From Actinoplanes italicus (lineage in GTDB: Bacteria; Actinomycetota; Actinomycetes; Mycobacteriales; Micromonosporaceae), in assembly GCF_003001815.1 (NCBI RefSeq), contig NZ_PVMZ01000032.1, positions 1-64,000 of the forward strand: 64,000 bases of DNA, given 5' to 3'. This document shows positions 1-7,401 of the stretch, piece by piece. Position 1 is the stretch's first letter, and each line of letters opens with the position of its first letter. The notes beneath the pieces are model-generated. The model saw only the letters and a program-made list of their open reading frames with translations. It did not search any database and had not been told where the DNA came from. Both the position numbers and the translations under genes were made by a program.

Positions 1-1
1 G

Positions 2-85
2 CGCTGCTGCCCACGCCGAGCCACCGCGATCGTGCAGGCCATCCTCGTTCTGCACCACGTCGAAGCCAACCGCTACGCAGGATGA
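2..85 (+). other. Open reading-frame end of unknown gene, truncated by the window edge
   Basis: Frame 2 is open from the left edge and closes at TGA 83-85. The last residues read roughly VQAILVLHHVEANRYAG, which have a protein-like composition. I do not recognise the family. The stop overlaps the ATG of the truncated phytase-like gene (ATGA at 82-85). It may be the end of a gene whose arrival or rearrangement removed the 5' part of the next one, but the fragment is too short to say. Confidence 0.2.
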
Positions 86-807
86 AAAAGGCTCACTGGA
101 TCGGGGACGAGTTCGGCCCGTACCTGCTGCACTTCGACCGGGCCGGCCGCCTGCTGTCCGCCCCCGTCGCGCTTCCCGGCGTGACCGCTCCGGAGACGGC
201 CGCCCGTACCGGCAGTACCGCCAACCTGGGCGGCAGCAAGGGCTTCGAGGGCCTGGCCGAGTCGCCCGACGGCCGCTACCTGTACGCGCTGCTGGAGGGC
301 TCGGTCACCGGTGACACCGCCGGCGACCTGCGGCTCAACGAGTTCGACACCCGCACCGGCAGGTACACCGGCAAGCGGTACACCTACCGGCTCGGCGCCG
401 CGAACCTGGCCATCGGCGACGCCGTCGCGATCGACCGCAACCGTTTCCTGATCATCGAGCGCGACGGCGGCCAGGGTGCCACCGCCGTGATCAAGCGGAT
501 CTACATCGCCGACACCCGCGACCGCGACCGCGACGGCCTGCTCGACAAGACCCTGCTCGTCGACCTGATGAACGTCGCCAACCCGCGCGGGGTCGGCGGC
601 TTCGGCACCACGTTCACCTTCCCGTTCCAGACCATCGAGGACGTGGTGATCCTGGACGAGAAGACTATCGCGGTATTGAACGACAACAACTTCCCGTTCT
701 CCAGCGGACGCACCGCTTCAGCGGCCGACAACAATGAGTGGATCAAAATTGCGCTGCCCGGGTCGCTCCACCCCGACAAGCGCATCTTTCCAGATCGCAG
801 CCGGTAG
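82..807 (+). pseudogene. Phytase-like esterase domain protein, 5'-truncated
   Basis: The 241 residues match the C-terminal half of the esterase-like activity of phytase family (beta-propeller proteins, usually about 400 residues and often secreted). The family hallmark WIGDEFGPYLLHF is at residues 6-18, where in complete members it lies well inside the protein. A second family motif, NDNNFPFSSGR, lies near residue 200, close to the natural C terminus. No signal peptide and no N-terminal half is encoded, and no convincing Shine-Dalgarno precedes ATG 82. Family similarity stops abruptly just upstream of the WIGDEF motif, so the gene looks cut by a rearrangement near positions 80-95. A short functional protein cannot be excluded. 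Confidence 0.6.
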
Positions 808-865
808 ATAGACGTCGGGTAAACCACGGGAAAACGTTCGGGCGCGCCGTCGCGGAATTGCGGGA

Positions 866-2191
866 ATGAATTACCGTGACGGCGTGCCCGCGATGATTCT
901 TCGGCGCGAAACACCGATTCGCCTGCGATTGATCGCCACCCTCACGGCGGTCCTCGCCGCCGTCCTGCTGCTCGCCCTCACCCTCGTCATGATCAGCGTG
1001 CAGGACCGGGTGCGGGTCATCGGCCGGGAAGCGGCTCCGCAGGCCGCTACCGCCGCCGACCTCTACTTCGCCCTCAGTGACCTCGACGCCCAGGTCACCC
1101 GCATCCTGCTGGCCGGCGACAGCGACGAACTCGCCGGCAGCCGCGTCGACGCGCTCGGCGCCTACCGTGACCGCGGCTACCAGGCCGACCACGACCTGCA
1201 GACCTTCCTCAGCAGCGGCGCCGGAGAGGCCGAACAGGCGACCGCGCTGCGAATCATGGACGGGCTCGCCGTCTACCGGCAGCGGGTCGGCCAGGCTCTC
1301 GCCGCCCAGGCCGCGGTCGCGTCGACCCCGGCGGGGAAGGTCCCGCCCGACGCTCTCGGCTACTACACGCAGGCCACCGACCTGCTGCACCTGCGTCTGC
1401 TGCCGGAGGCCCAGCAGTTGCGCCGGCACAGTCAGGGCCGCCTCGACGGGGCGTACGCCCAGAAATCCGCGACCGAAGCGACCGGGGTGACCATCGCCGT
1501 CCTTCTCGGCGGTGCCCTGCTGGCGTCGCTGATCCATCTACAAGTGTGGATGACCCGCCGCTTCCGCCGCACCTGGAACCCGGCGCTCACCGCCGCCACC
1601 GCCCTCGGCCTGCTGCTGCCGCTCGCCGCGACGATCGTCCTGCAGGCGCAGTCCCGGCAGCTCGCCGACGGCCGCGACCACGGCCTCGCCCCGTACCTCG
1701 CGCTCGCCGAACTCCGCGCCCTCGGCTACGACGCCGCCGCCGACACCGGCCGCTACCTGGTCTCCGCCAACCTCTCCTACTACCGCGACGACTTCACCCA
1801 GAAATCCGCCTGCCTCACCGGCGACCCGGCCTGCAGTCCCGCCTCCGCCCGCGGTGGCCTGCCCGAACTGGCCGGAACCCGCGCCGCCGACCGGTGGGAC
1901 GCCTACCGCACCGTGCACGACCGCATCCTGGAGCTGGCGGACGCGGGCCGGACCGGTGAGGCGGTGCGGCAGCTCACCGGCATCCGGCGCGGCGACGCGG
2001 CCTTCGACTTCGCCTACTTCGACGCGGCGGTGGCGGAGACCACCGCAGCCCGTGAACGGGACTTCGACCGGGCGCTGCGCGCCGCGGAGACCACCATGAC
2101 CGGCTGGTCCCTGCTGCCCGGCGTGATCCTCACGGTGGTTCTGGCCCTGATTCCCTTGGGCGTACGCCCACGCCTGGCCGAATACCGATGA
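866..2191 (+). CDS. Multi-pass membrane protein with sensor-like extracytoplasmic segments
   Basis: This is a 441-residue protein of unrecognised family. Hydrophobic segments lie near residues 20-42, 205-225, 238-260 and 413-433. They separate two helical extracytoplasmic stretches that resemble the four-helix sensor regions of chemoreceptors and histidine kinases. The second stretch has two cysteines about eight residues apart (CLTGDPAC). No kinase, HAMP, GGDEF or output domain is visible, so it looks like an input module without an output. A second in-frame ATG at 893 (MILRRE) could be the real start because neither start has a strong ribosome-binding site. A stem-loop follows the stop, which separates it from the PstS-like gene. 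Confidence 0.75.
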   Translation: MNYRDGVPAMILRRETPIRLRLIATLTAVLAAVLLLALTLVMISVQDRVRVIGREAAPQAATAADLYFALSDLDAQVTRILLAGDSDELAGSRVDALGAYRDRGYQADHDLQTFLSSGAGEAEQATALRIMDGLAVYRQRVGQALAAQAAVASTPAGKVPPDALGYYTQATDLLHLRLLPEAQQLRRHSQGRLDGAYAQKSATEATGVTIAVLLGGALLASLIHLQVWMTRRFRRTWNPALTAATALGLLLPLAATIVLQAQSRQLADGRDHGLAPYLALAELRALGYDAAADTGRYLVSANLSYYRDDFTQKSACLTGDPACSPASARGGLPELAGTRAADRWDAYRTVHDRILELADAGRTGEAVRQLTGIRRGDAAFDFAYFDAAVAETTAARERDFDRALRAAETTMTGWSLLPGVILTVVLALIPLGVRPRLAEYR

Positions 2192-2234
2192 CCCCTGTGG
2201 TTTCCGGCCCGCGTCCGGTTCCGGCTGTGCCGTT

Positions 2235-2263
2235 CCGCTGTCTCGGCCCGCTGGAGACAGCGG
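2235..2263 (+). terminator. Stem-loop terminator after the membrane protein gene
   Basis: A perfect 10-bp stem (CCGCTGTCTC pairing with GAGACAGCGG) with a 9-nt loop lies 44 bp after the stop of the upstream gene and 35 bp before the next start. There is no U tract, as is usual in high-GC actinomycetes. Confidence 0.6.
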
Positions 2264-2297
2264 TGAGAGCCAGCTCGTTGATTTCAGGAAGGATGCG

Positions 2298-3335
2298 ATG
2301 AAGCTGCGAGCCGCCGCCGTCACGGCGCTGCTGCTGGTGGCAGGTTGTGAGTCACCCGCCGAACCCGGGACGCCGATCGCCTGCGCCGCCGGGTCCGCCG
2401 CCGGTCAGGGCTCGTCCGCGCAGACCAACGCGGTCAACGCCTGGATCAAGGCGTACCAGATCGCCTGCCCCGACGCCTCGATCGAGTACAACAGCACCGG
2501 CTCCGGGGCGGGCGTCCGCGCCTTCCTGGCCGGAACCGGCGACTTCGCCGGCACCGACACCCCGCTCACCGCCGCCGACGAACAGCGAGCCGATGCCCGC
2601 TGCGGAACCGGCCAGGCGATCCACCTGCCACTCGTGATCGGCCCGATCGCCCTCGCCCACAACGTGGCCGGCATCGAGGACCTACGGCTGTCCCCGCCGA
2701 CCATCGCCAAGATCTTCAGCGGGAAGGTCACCGTCTGGAACGACCGCGCCATAACCGACGACAATCCCGGTACGGCCATGCCCGCCACGAGGATCCGCGT
2801 CGTCCACCGGTCCGACGGCTCGGGCACCACCGACAACTTCCTGCGCTACCTGACCGCCGCCGCCCCGGCCGACTGGCCGCACGGCACCGGCAGCGAATGG
2901 CCCCTCCCCGGCGGCCTCGGCCAGCGCGGAAGCCACCGGGTCGCCGCCGCCGTCGCCCGCACCGACGGTGCGATCGGTTACGTCGAGTCCTCGTACGCCC
3001 GCGTCACCGACCTGGCAACCGTCCAGGTGGGCACCACCGACGGCAGTTTCGTCCCACCGACCGACCACGCGGCGGCCCAGACCGTCGCGGCGGCCCGGGT
3101 GACCGACGACCTGCGCCTGGAGATGGACCACGCCGCCGCGAACGGCGGCGCCTACCCGATCGTCCAGGTCACCTACGAAGTCCTGTGCGGCAGCACGATC
3201 TCGGGGACGGCGCGGAGCTTCCTTGTATACGCGGCGAGCGAGGCCGGCCAGCAAGCCGCCGAACGGGCCGGCTACGCACCACTCCCCGCTTCCCTCCGTG
3301 CTCAGGTGACCCAGGCGATAGCGAACCTCCGCTGA
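2298..3335 (+). CDS. pstS: Phosphate-binding lipoprotein, PstS-like
   Basis: This 345-residue protein has an N-terminal lipoprotein signal with lipobox VAGC, the Cys being near residue 17. It then has the periplasmic phosphate-binding fold: STGSGAGVRAF near residue 55, FAGTDTPL near residue 80 and HRSDGSGTTDNFLRYL near residue 170, the phosphate-contacting loops of PstS. The expected role is capture of inorganic phosphate outside the membrane for a PstCAB importer. No pstC, pstA, pstB or phoU gene is adjacent, so it is an orphan copy that either feeds a transporter encoded elsewhere or acts as a sensor or scavenger. ATG 2298 is preceded by GGAAGGA. Another phosphate-like oxyanion remains possible as ligand. 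Confidence 0.85.
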   Translation: MKLRAAAVTALLLVAGCESPAEPGTPIACAAGSAAGQGSSAQTNAVNAWIKAYQIACPDASIEYNSTGSGAGVRAFLAGTGDFAGTDTPLTAADEQRADARCGTGQAIHLPLVIGPIALAHNVAGIEDLRLSPPTIAKIFSGKVTVWNDRAITDDNPGTAMPATRIRVVHRSDGSGTTDNFLRYLTAAAPADWPHGTGSEWPLPGGLGQRGSHRVAAAVARTDGAIGYVESSYARVTDLATVQVGTTDGSFVPPTDHAAAQTVAAARVTDDLRLEMDHAAANGGAYPIVQVTYEVLCGSTISGTARSFLVYAASEAGQQAAERAGYAPLPASLRAQVTQAIANLR

Positions 3336-3341
3336 CCACCC

Positions 3342-3419
3342 GCCGGTTGTTCTCGGCATTGTGGTGGTTGGCGACTCTCTGCTGTCCGTCGGCCGGTTGT
3401 TCTCGGCATTGTGGTGGTT
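3342..3419. repeat. Direct repeat pair, 28 bp, 50-bp spacing
   Basis: The sequence beginning GCCGGTTGTTCTCGGCATTG and ending GTGGTGGTT is present at 3342-3369 and again at 3392-3419. Flanking pieces (CCTCCGCTGACC at the pstS stop and again near 3427-3438) suggest a larger duplicated segment of about 100 bp that includes the end of pstS. No coding capacity was found. Confidence 0.7.
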
Positions 3420-3518
3420 TGCGGGCCTCCGCTGACCGCCGGCCGGCAGGCATCGCGCCGGGAGCCTCGTTGGTTACCGGCTCGACTTCCGCACGTTCTG
3501 GCCTGGCGCCACCTGCTG

Positions 3519-3556
3519 TGTGGTGACTTGTGCCCATGCGCGTGCCGTGGTTCACC
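3519..3556. repeat. Degenerate outlying copy of the 41-bp palindromic repeat
   Basis: TGTGGTGA at 3519-3526 and GGTTCACC at 3549-3556 match the ends of the array units further on, with a diverged middle. It lies about 320 bp before the main array. Confidence 0.5.
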
Positions 3557-3692
3557 CCCGCGACCGGGAAGGAGGCCTGCCGATGCGGGCGGCAGAGACG
3601 GTGGGACCTGGAGACGGAGCGGCAGGACGGGCCGGACGTCTCGATAACCGCATCATCACTGAGCTGGATGATCATCTAGGCCGGTTTTCAGA

Positions 3693-3753
3693 GGCCGGCT
3701 GTGCACTATGGCTGCTTCCCGGGCTGGGAAGGATGCACCAAGCGCAGCCGGCC
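3693..3753. repeat. Long imperfect inverted repeat
   Basis: Outer arms GGCCGGCTGTGC (3693-3704) and GCGCAGCCGGCC (3742-3753) pair with one wobble. An inner CTTCCC/GGGAAG pair closes a 5-nt loop. It could be a terminator, a cruciform or part of a non-coding RNA. It lies in a gene-free stretch, and the rest of 3557-3876 shows no supported gene. Confidence 0.4.
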
Positions 3754-3876
3754 GATCAACTAGCGCGCTCCGCCTCGGCGCTCGGTCTCGGCGCTCGACC
3801 TCCGCCCAGCCCTGACCTGCCGCTGACACATGAGGAAATACACCAAGCACGGCTCGAGCCCGCCCCTGGCGGCTTG

Positions 3877-4161
3877 CGTGGTGACCTGTGGCGCGTATGT
3901 GGGCGTAGGTCACCACGCTGTCGGGGGTGGCGGTGTGCGTGGTGACCTGTGGCGCATATGTGGGCGCGGTTCACCACGCAGCCAAGGGTGGCGGTGTGCG
4001 TGGTGGTCTGTGGTGCGTATGTGGGCGTAGGTCACCACGCTGTCGGGGGTGGCGGTGTGCGTGGTGACCTGTGGCGCATATGTGGGCGCGGTTCACCACG
4101 CAGCCAAGGGTGGCGGTGTGCGTGGTGGTCTGTGGCGCGTATGTGGGCGTAGGTCACCACG
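3877..4161. repeat. Array of five 41-bp palindromic repeats with 20-bp spacers
   Basis: Units lie at 3877-3917, 3938-3978, 3999-4039, 4060-4100 and 4121-4161. Each is 41 bp, starts CGTGGTGA or CGTGGTGG, ends TCACCACG and carries an inner TGTGG(C/T)GC...GTGGGCG. The intervening spacers are each 20 bp. Odd and even units form two subtypes and the spacers alternate between two sequences, so a 122-bp higher-order unit has been duplicated. The 61-bp period is not a multiple of three, which argues against coding. The same family reappears at 35950-36358. The array ends 33 bp before the araD stop. Confidence 0.9.
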
Positions 4162-4194
4162 CTGTGCGTTTGACGGGGTGTGCCGGGCAGCCGG

Positions 4195-4902
4195 TCACGG
4201 ACGGGGGTTGCCGTAGTAGGCGCCGGGCCCGTGCTTGCGCTTGAAGTGGCGCTCCTGCAGGTGGGCAGGGGTGCTGGCGTTCGGGTTGAGGGCCAGCGTC
4301 TTGAGTGCCATCTCGGCCACCGCTTCGAGGATGATGCCGTTCTCGACGGACTTCTGCGGGGTGGCGCCCCACGTGAAGGGACCGTGGTTGGCGACCAGGG
4401 CGGCGGGGGTGGCGGCGGCTGCCTCGTCGTCGCCGATGGTTTCGATGATCACTCGGCCGGTGTTGAGTTCGTAGTCGGTGGCGCACTCGTCGGGGGTGAG
4501 GGTGCGGGTCACCGGAACGGGGCCGTTGAAGGTGTCGGCGTGGGTGGTGCCGAGTACGGGGATGTCACGGTTCGCCTGGGCGAAGGCCACGGCGTTCGTC
4601 GAGTGCGTGTGGGTGACGCCGCCGATGGAGGGCCAGGCCAGGTAGAAGGCTCGGTGGCTCTCGCTGTCGACGGACGGGCGCAGGTCGCCGGCCAGGACCT
4701 TGCCGGTCTCGAGGTCGACGGGTACCAGGTGGTCCTCGGTCAGCTCGTCGTAGGCGACGCCGGACGGCTTGATCAGGTAGAAGCCGCCCTCACGGTCGAT
4801 GCCGCTGACGTTTCCCCAGGTCAGTTGGGCGAGGCCGGCCTTGGGGATGGTCTGGTTGGCCAGCAGCACGGCCCGGCGCAGGGCCGGCGAACCGTAAGTC
4901 AC
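4195..4902 (-). CDS. araD: L-ribulose-5-phosphate 4-epimerase
   Basis: AraD converts L-ribulose 5-phosphate to D-xylulose 5-phosphate, the last step of L-arabinose catabolism, using a divalent metal. The protein belongs to the class II aldolase/AraD family: LTWGNVSGID near residue 27, the PSGV loop, metal-ligand HTHS in GGVTHTHSTNA and a third histidine in GTTHAD. GTG 4902 is chosen as start because GAGGAGAAG lies just upstream and it gives 235 residues, the family's usual length. The frame is open further upstream but only through promoter sequence. A TTAGCGCTAA palindrome sits 27-38 bp upstream. araA and an arabinose-type importer follow at 7.4-13.5 kb, but no araB is present. Confidence 0.93.
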   Translation of the reverse strand: MTYGSPALRRAVLLANQTIPKAGLAQLTWGNVSGIDREGGFYLIKPSGVAYDELTEDHLVPVDLETGKVLAGDLRPSVDSESHRAFYLAWPSIGGVTHTHSTNAVAFAQANRDIPVLGTTHADTFNGPVPVTRTLTPDECATDYELNTGRVIIETIGDDEAAAATPAALVANHGPFTWGATPQKSVENGIILEAVAEMALKTLALNPNASTPAHLQERHFKRKHGPGAYYGNPRP

Positions 4903-4928
4903 GTCGCTCTTCTCCTCGACCGCGGAAA

Positions 4929-4942
4929 TGTTAGCGCTAACG
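4929..4942. promoter_or_regulatory. LacI-type operator upstream of araD
   Basis: GTTAGCGCTAAC (4930-4941) is a perfect palindrome with the central GC typical of LacI-family operators. It lies 28 bp from the araD GTG, where it would block transcription. A near-identical half plus core recurs at 14146-14160. Binding by the adjacent LacI protein is an inference. Confidence 0.65.
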
Positions 4943-4998
4943 ATAACCGAACGGATGTGCGCCGACACAAGGCCGCGGTGGTCCCGACTTGGTCGCGT

Positions 4999-5493
4999 TC
5001 AGTGGCGGGTGGCCTGGGTGACGACGCGGACCATGTTGCGGAGACGGGAACGGAGGCCGCCGGCCGGGGTCGGGGCCGGGGTGCCGCGGGTGTTGTTGGT
5101 GCGGGGTGGCGGCGTACGCAGGTTCCGGGGGAGATTCGACGCGGCCGGGCGCTGCTGCGGGATGCCGTTGGGCGGCGTCGACGATGCGCGCCACGTGAAG
5201 GTCACGTCGTCGAGGGCGATGGTCTGCCCGGCGGCGCAGAGGCCGGATGCCAGCTCTTTTGCGGATTCGTCCCGGCTGTAGACGATCATGAGGCTGGTCT
5301 CGGCCGCCGGGGCGGTGGTGTGCACGGCCCACACCTCGCCGTACCCGGAGAGCCCGGTGCCGCCCGCGGTCAGCAGTGAGGCCCGCCCGCGCAGCGTGAT
5401 CACCAGCTCGTGACCGGTGGCGTCGCGGATGTGCAGGGTGCCTGAGAGCCGGGGTGTCCGTCGGCGGAACCATCCGTTCGATCCCGGAGCCAT
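4999..5493 (-). CDS. Hypothetical protein with proline-rich C terminus
   Basis: This 164-residue protein belongs to no family I recognise. Residues 15-105 alternate hydrophobic and polar residues like a small beta-rich domain (TLHIRDATGHELVITL, then GYGEVWAVHTT). Residues 110-150 are rich in Pro, Asn and Thr and probably disordered, and the end is basic. No signal peptide or membrane segment is present. The competing frame on this strand has a low-complexity Arg/His composition and was rejected. It lies between the lacI gene and araD on the same strand but is separated from araD by the operator region, so co-regulation is uncertain. Confidence 0.5.
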   Translation of the reverse strand: MAPGSNGWFRRRTPRLSGTLHIRDATGHELVITLRGRASLLTAGGTGLSGYGEVWAVHTTAPAAETSLMIVYSRDESAKELASGLCAAGQTIALDDVTFTWRASSTPPNGIPQQRPAASNLPRNLRTPPPRTNNTRGTPAPTPAGGLRSRLRNMVRVVTQATRH

Positions 5494-5600
5494 GGGCTCA
5501 CCGTCCCTTTCATCGCGTCGTTGCGGCGTTGGGTGCTGGAGAAGACGAGTGTGTCGTCGCGGCGGTGGGCGTAGAAGAGGGAGCGGCGGGCAAGGCCGGT

Positions 5601-5700
5601 GGTTGTTGGAGGGGGAGCGGTGGGCGTAGGCAAGGCCGGTGGGCGCTGGAGGAGGAACTGTAGGCGTAGGGAAGGGCGGTGGGTGGCTGGAGGAGGAACG
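5601..5700. repeat. Degenerate 40-bp tandem repeat
   Basis: Units beginning GGTTGTTGGAGG (5601), GGGCGCTGGAGG (5641) and GGGTGGCTGGAGG (5681) each contain the block GGAGGNGGA and most contain GTAGGCAAGGCCGGT or a variant. A partial unit precedes 5601. No credible gene is seen in 5494-6076, and open frames there are low-complexity. Confidence 0.55.
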
Positions 5701-5920
5701 CGACGGGCGCGCTCGGGTGGGCGAACTGTCGGTGCAGGGGTCGGCGTCCCTGATGGCGAGCGTGTCGTCGCTGCGGTGGATGTCCTGGAGGCGAACGTCT
5801 CGTTACCGGAGGGCGTGGCTCCGGGGGCTAGCGGGCGTCGGGCACTCCTCGGACTGTAGCGGCGTGAAGCCACGACGCAACCGCCCGTCACCGCCGTGGG
5901 TGAGCGGGGGTGGGTGAGCC

Positions 5921-5980
5921 GGCCACACCGGAGAGTGTGGCCCGGCCCCGGACCGGGGTGCTGGCGCCGGTCCGGGGCCG
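5921..5980 (-). terminator. Tandem stem-loops downstream of the lacI gene
   Basis: Two perfect hairpins lie side by side: GGCCACAC/GTGTGGCC (5921-5942, 6-nt loop) and CGGCCCCGGACCGG paired with its complement (5943-5980, 14-bp stem, 10-nt loop). They lie about 100-150 bp after the lacI stop on the minus strand and fit a factor-independent terminator pair. Confidence 0.65.
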
Positions 5981-6076
5981 GGGGTCGGGGAAGAGCCGGG
6001 TGCGGAGTTCAGGCGAGGGACGAGGGCGGAGGTCAGGAGACGGACGAGGGTGGGGCCGGGGACGGCCGGGGCGGGA

Positions 6077-7174
6077 TCAGGGGAGCGATGGTCGAGGAGG
6101 GATGGCGCTGACCCGGGGGATCAGCCGGGGCGCGACCACCACGTCCTCCGGAGCGTCGCCGTCGGGGAGGCCGAGGTTGCGCAGCAGCAGGGCGAGGGCT
6201 CGCCGCCCGAGTTCGGCGAAGTCCTGGTGAACGGTGGTCAGCGGGGGCAGGAAGTAACCCGAGTCGGGCATGTCGTCGAATCCGACGACGCTGACGTCGT
6301 CGGGCACGCGGCGGCCTGACTCGTGCATGGCACGGAGCACGCCGAGGGCGATGCGGTCGTTGGCGCAGAAGACCGCCGTGACGGAGGGGTCCTCCGCGAG
6401 GCGCCGGCCCTGTTCGTATCCGGCGGCGGCGTCCCACCAGCCGGCGGTCACGGGAGGAACCACGGCGCCGGCCGCGTACAGCGTGTCGCGCCAGCCGTCG
6501 ACGCGGGCCTGGGCCTCCGGCCAGTCGAGCGGGCCGGCCACGTGGTGGACGGTGGCGTGTCCCAGGTCGAGCAGATGCCGGGTGGCGAGACGGGCGCCGG
6601 CCGCGTTGTCGACCCGTACGGTCGGGAAGCCCGCCTGTCCGCCGTCGCCGCCGACCGCGACGCACACCATGCCTCCGGGGGCGTGGGTGAGTGCCGTGGT
6701 GACGGCCGGTTTGGGGGCGATCGCGATGATGCCGTCGACGCCGTGCTGGACGAGCCGGTCGACGGCTTCCATCACCGGGCGGTGTGACAGGTCGCGGACG
6801 GTGGCGACGCTGACCAGGTATCCGGCGGCCCGGGCGGCGCTCTCGATCCCGTACAGCATGGATTCGGGTCCGAAGAGGGTCGTCTCGAAGCCGACGATGC
6901 CCAGAGTGTGGGACTCGCGGGTGGCGAGCGTACGCGCGGCCAGGTTGCGCCGGTAGTTGAGCGATCGCATGGCGGCCAGCACCCGTTCCCGCGTCTCGGC
7001 GCGGACGTTGGGATGCTCGTTGATCACCCGCGACACGGTCTGGTGTGAGACGCCGGCCAGTTTGGCCACGTCACGCATGACGCTGCCGCGCTCCTTGCCG
7101 GATCTCGGCCGGGGCGCGGGCACGGGCAGATCGGTGGCCGGTTGGACGCCCGGTACCGGGTCAGATGTCGCCAT
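6077..7174 (-). CDS. LacI-family transcriptional regulator of the arabinose locus
   Basis: An N-terminal LacI helix-turn-helix begins near residue 34 (MRDVAKLAGVSHQTVSRVIN), followed by the hinge helix (NLAARTLATR) and a periplasmic-binding-protein-like sugar domain through the end (GIVGFETTLFG, VCVAVGGDGG, CANDRIALGVL, VVGFDDMPDSGYFLPPLTTV). ATG 7172-7174 is preferred because AGGAAT lies just upstream. The frame extends 42 codons further through promoter DNA. An unusual 30-residue Pro-rich tail precedes the DNA-binding domain. It is divergent from the importer genes, with two AACGGTAAC sites between them, so it most likely represses that operon and releases it when arabinose or a derivative binds. 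The ligand is inferred from context. Confidence 0.88.
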   Translation of the reverse strand: MATSDPVPGVQPATDLPVPAPRPRSGKERGSVMRDVAKLAGVSHQTVSRVINEHPNVRAETRERVLAAMRSLNYRRNLAARTLATRESHTLGIVGFETTLFGPESMLYGIESAARAAGYLVSVATVRDLSHRPVMEAVDRLVQHGVDGIIAIAPKPAVTTALTHAPGGMVCVAVGGDGGQAGFPTVRVDNAAGARLATRHLLDLGHATVHHVAGPLDWPEAQARVDGWRDTLYAAGAVVPPVTAGWWDAAAGYEQGRRLAEDPSVTAVFCANDRIALGVLRAMHESGRRVPDDVSVVGFDDMPDSGYFLPPLTTVHQDFAELGRRALALLLRNLGLPDGDAPEDVVVAPRLIPRVSAIPPRPSLP

Positions 7175-7259
7175 TGAACGATTCCTAGCAGCTTCCGTTC
7201 GATCACCCCGGGTGAGGTGGGAGCTATTGCAACAGATCTGAAACAGCGATCCAAGTCTC

Positions 7260-7288
7260 TTGACGACCGGGATGAGAACGGTAACACT
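7260..7288 (+). promoter_or_regulatory. Candidate promoter overlapped by a LacI-type site
   Basis: TTGACG (7260-7265) and TAACAC (7282-7287) are spaced 16 bp, a plausible sigma-70-like promoter for the importer operon. The -10 element overlaps the site AACGGTAAC (7277-7285). A repressor there would block polymerase. The assignment is inferred from sequence only. Confidence 0.45.
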
Positions 7289-7371
7289 CCAGAAACGCAA
7301 GCTGTGACGGCGGTCGCAGAAGGACGCCGAACTTCGCGGATCTGGGCTGGTAGCCCTACCCGCTGCTTATT

Positions 7372-7388
7372 TGTGAACGGTAACAGTT
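7372..7388 (+). promoter_or_regulatory. Second LacI-type site next to the ribosome-binding site
   Basis: TGTGAACGGTAACAGTT contains the same AACGGTAAC core (7377-7385), exactly 100 bp from the first site. It ends about 4 bp before TGGAGG, the Shine-Dalgarno of the binding-protein gene. Two sites could support DNA looping or a roadblock. Confidence 0.6.
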
Positions 7389-7401
7389 TCTGGAGGTTGT
7401 A

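Noticed and set aside
3656..4152. Short open frames within the first repeat array
   Set aside because: The 61-bp period shifts the frame at each unit, so no protein is conserved across units.
3877..4161. CRISPR array
   Set aside because: Repeat and spacer sizes look right, but the spacers repeat each other in alternating order, the units vary among themselves, and no cas gene is near. The same holds for 35950-36358.
4937..5473. 178-codon minus-strand frame overlapping the hypothetical gene at 4999-5493
   Set aside because: It has an Arg/His/Pro-rich shadow composition. The 4999-5493 frame has normal alternating hydrophobic strands.
5400..5891. Minus-strand 163-codon frame over the 40-bp repeats
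   Set aside because: The composition is Pro/Thr/Arg low complexity dictated by the tandem repeat. No domain or ribosome site is seen.
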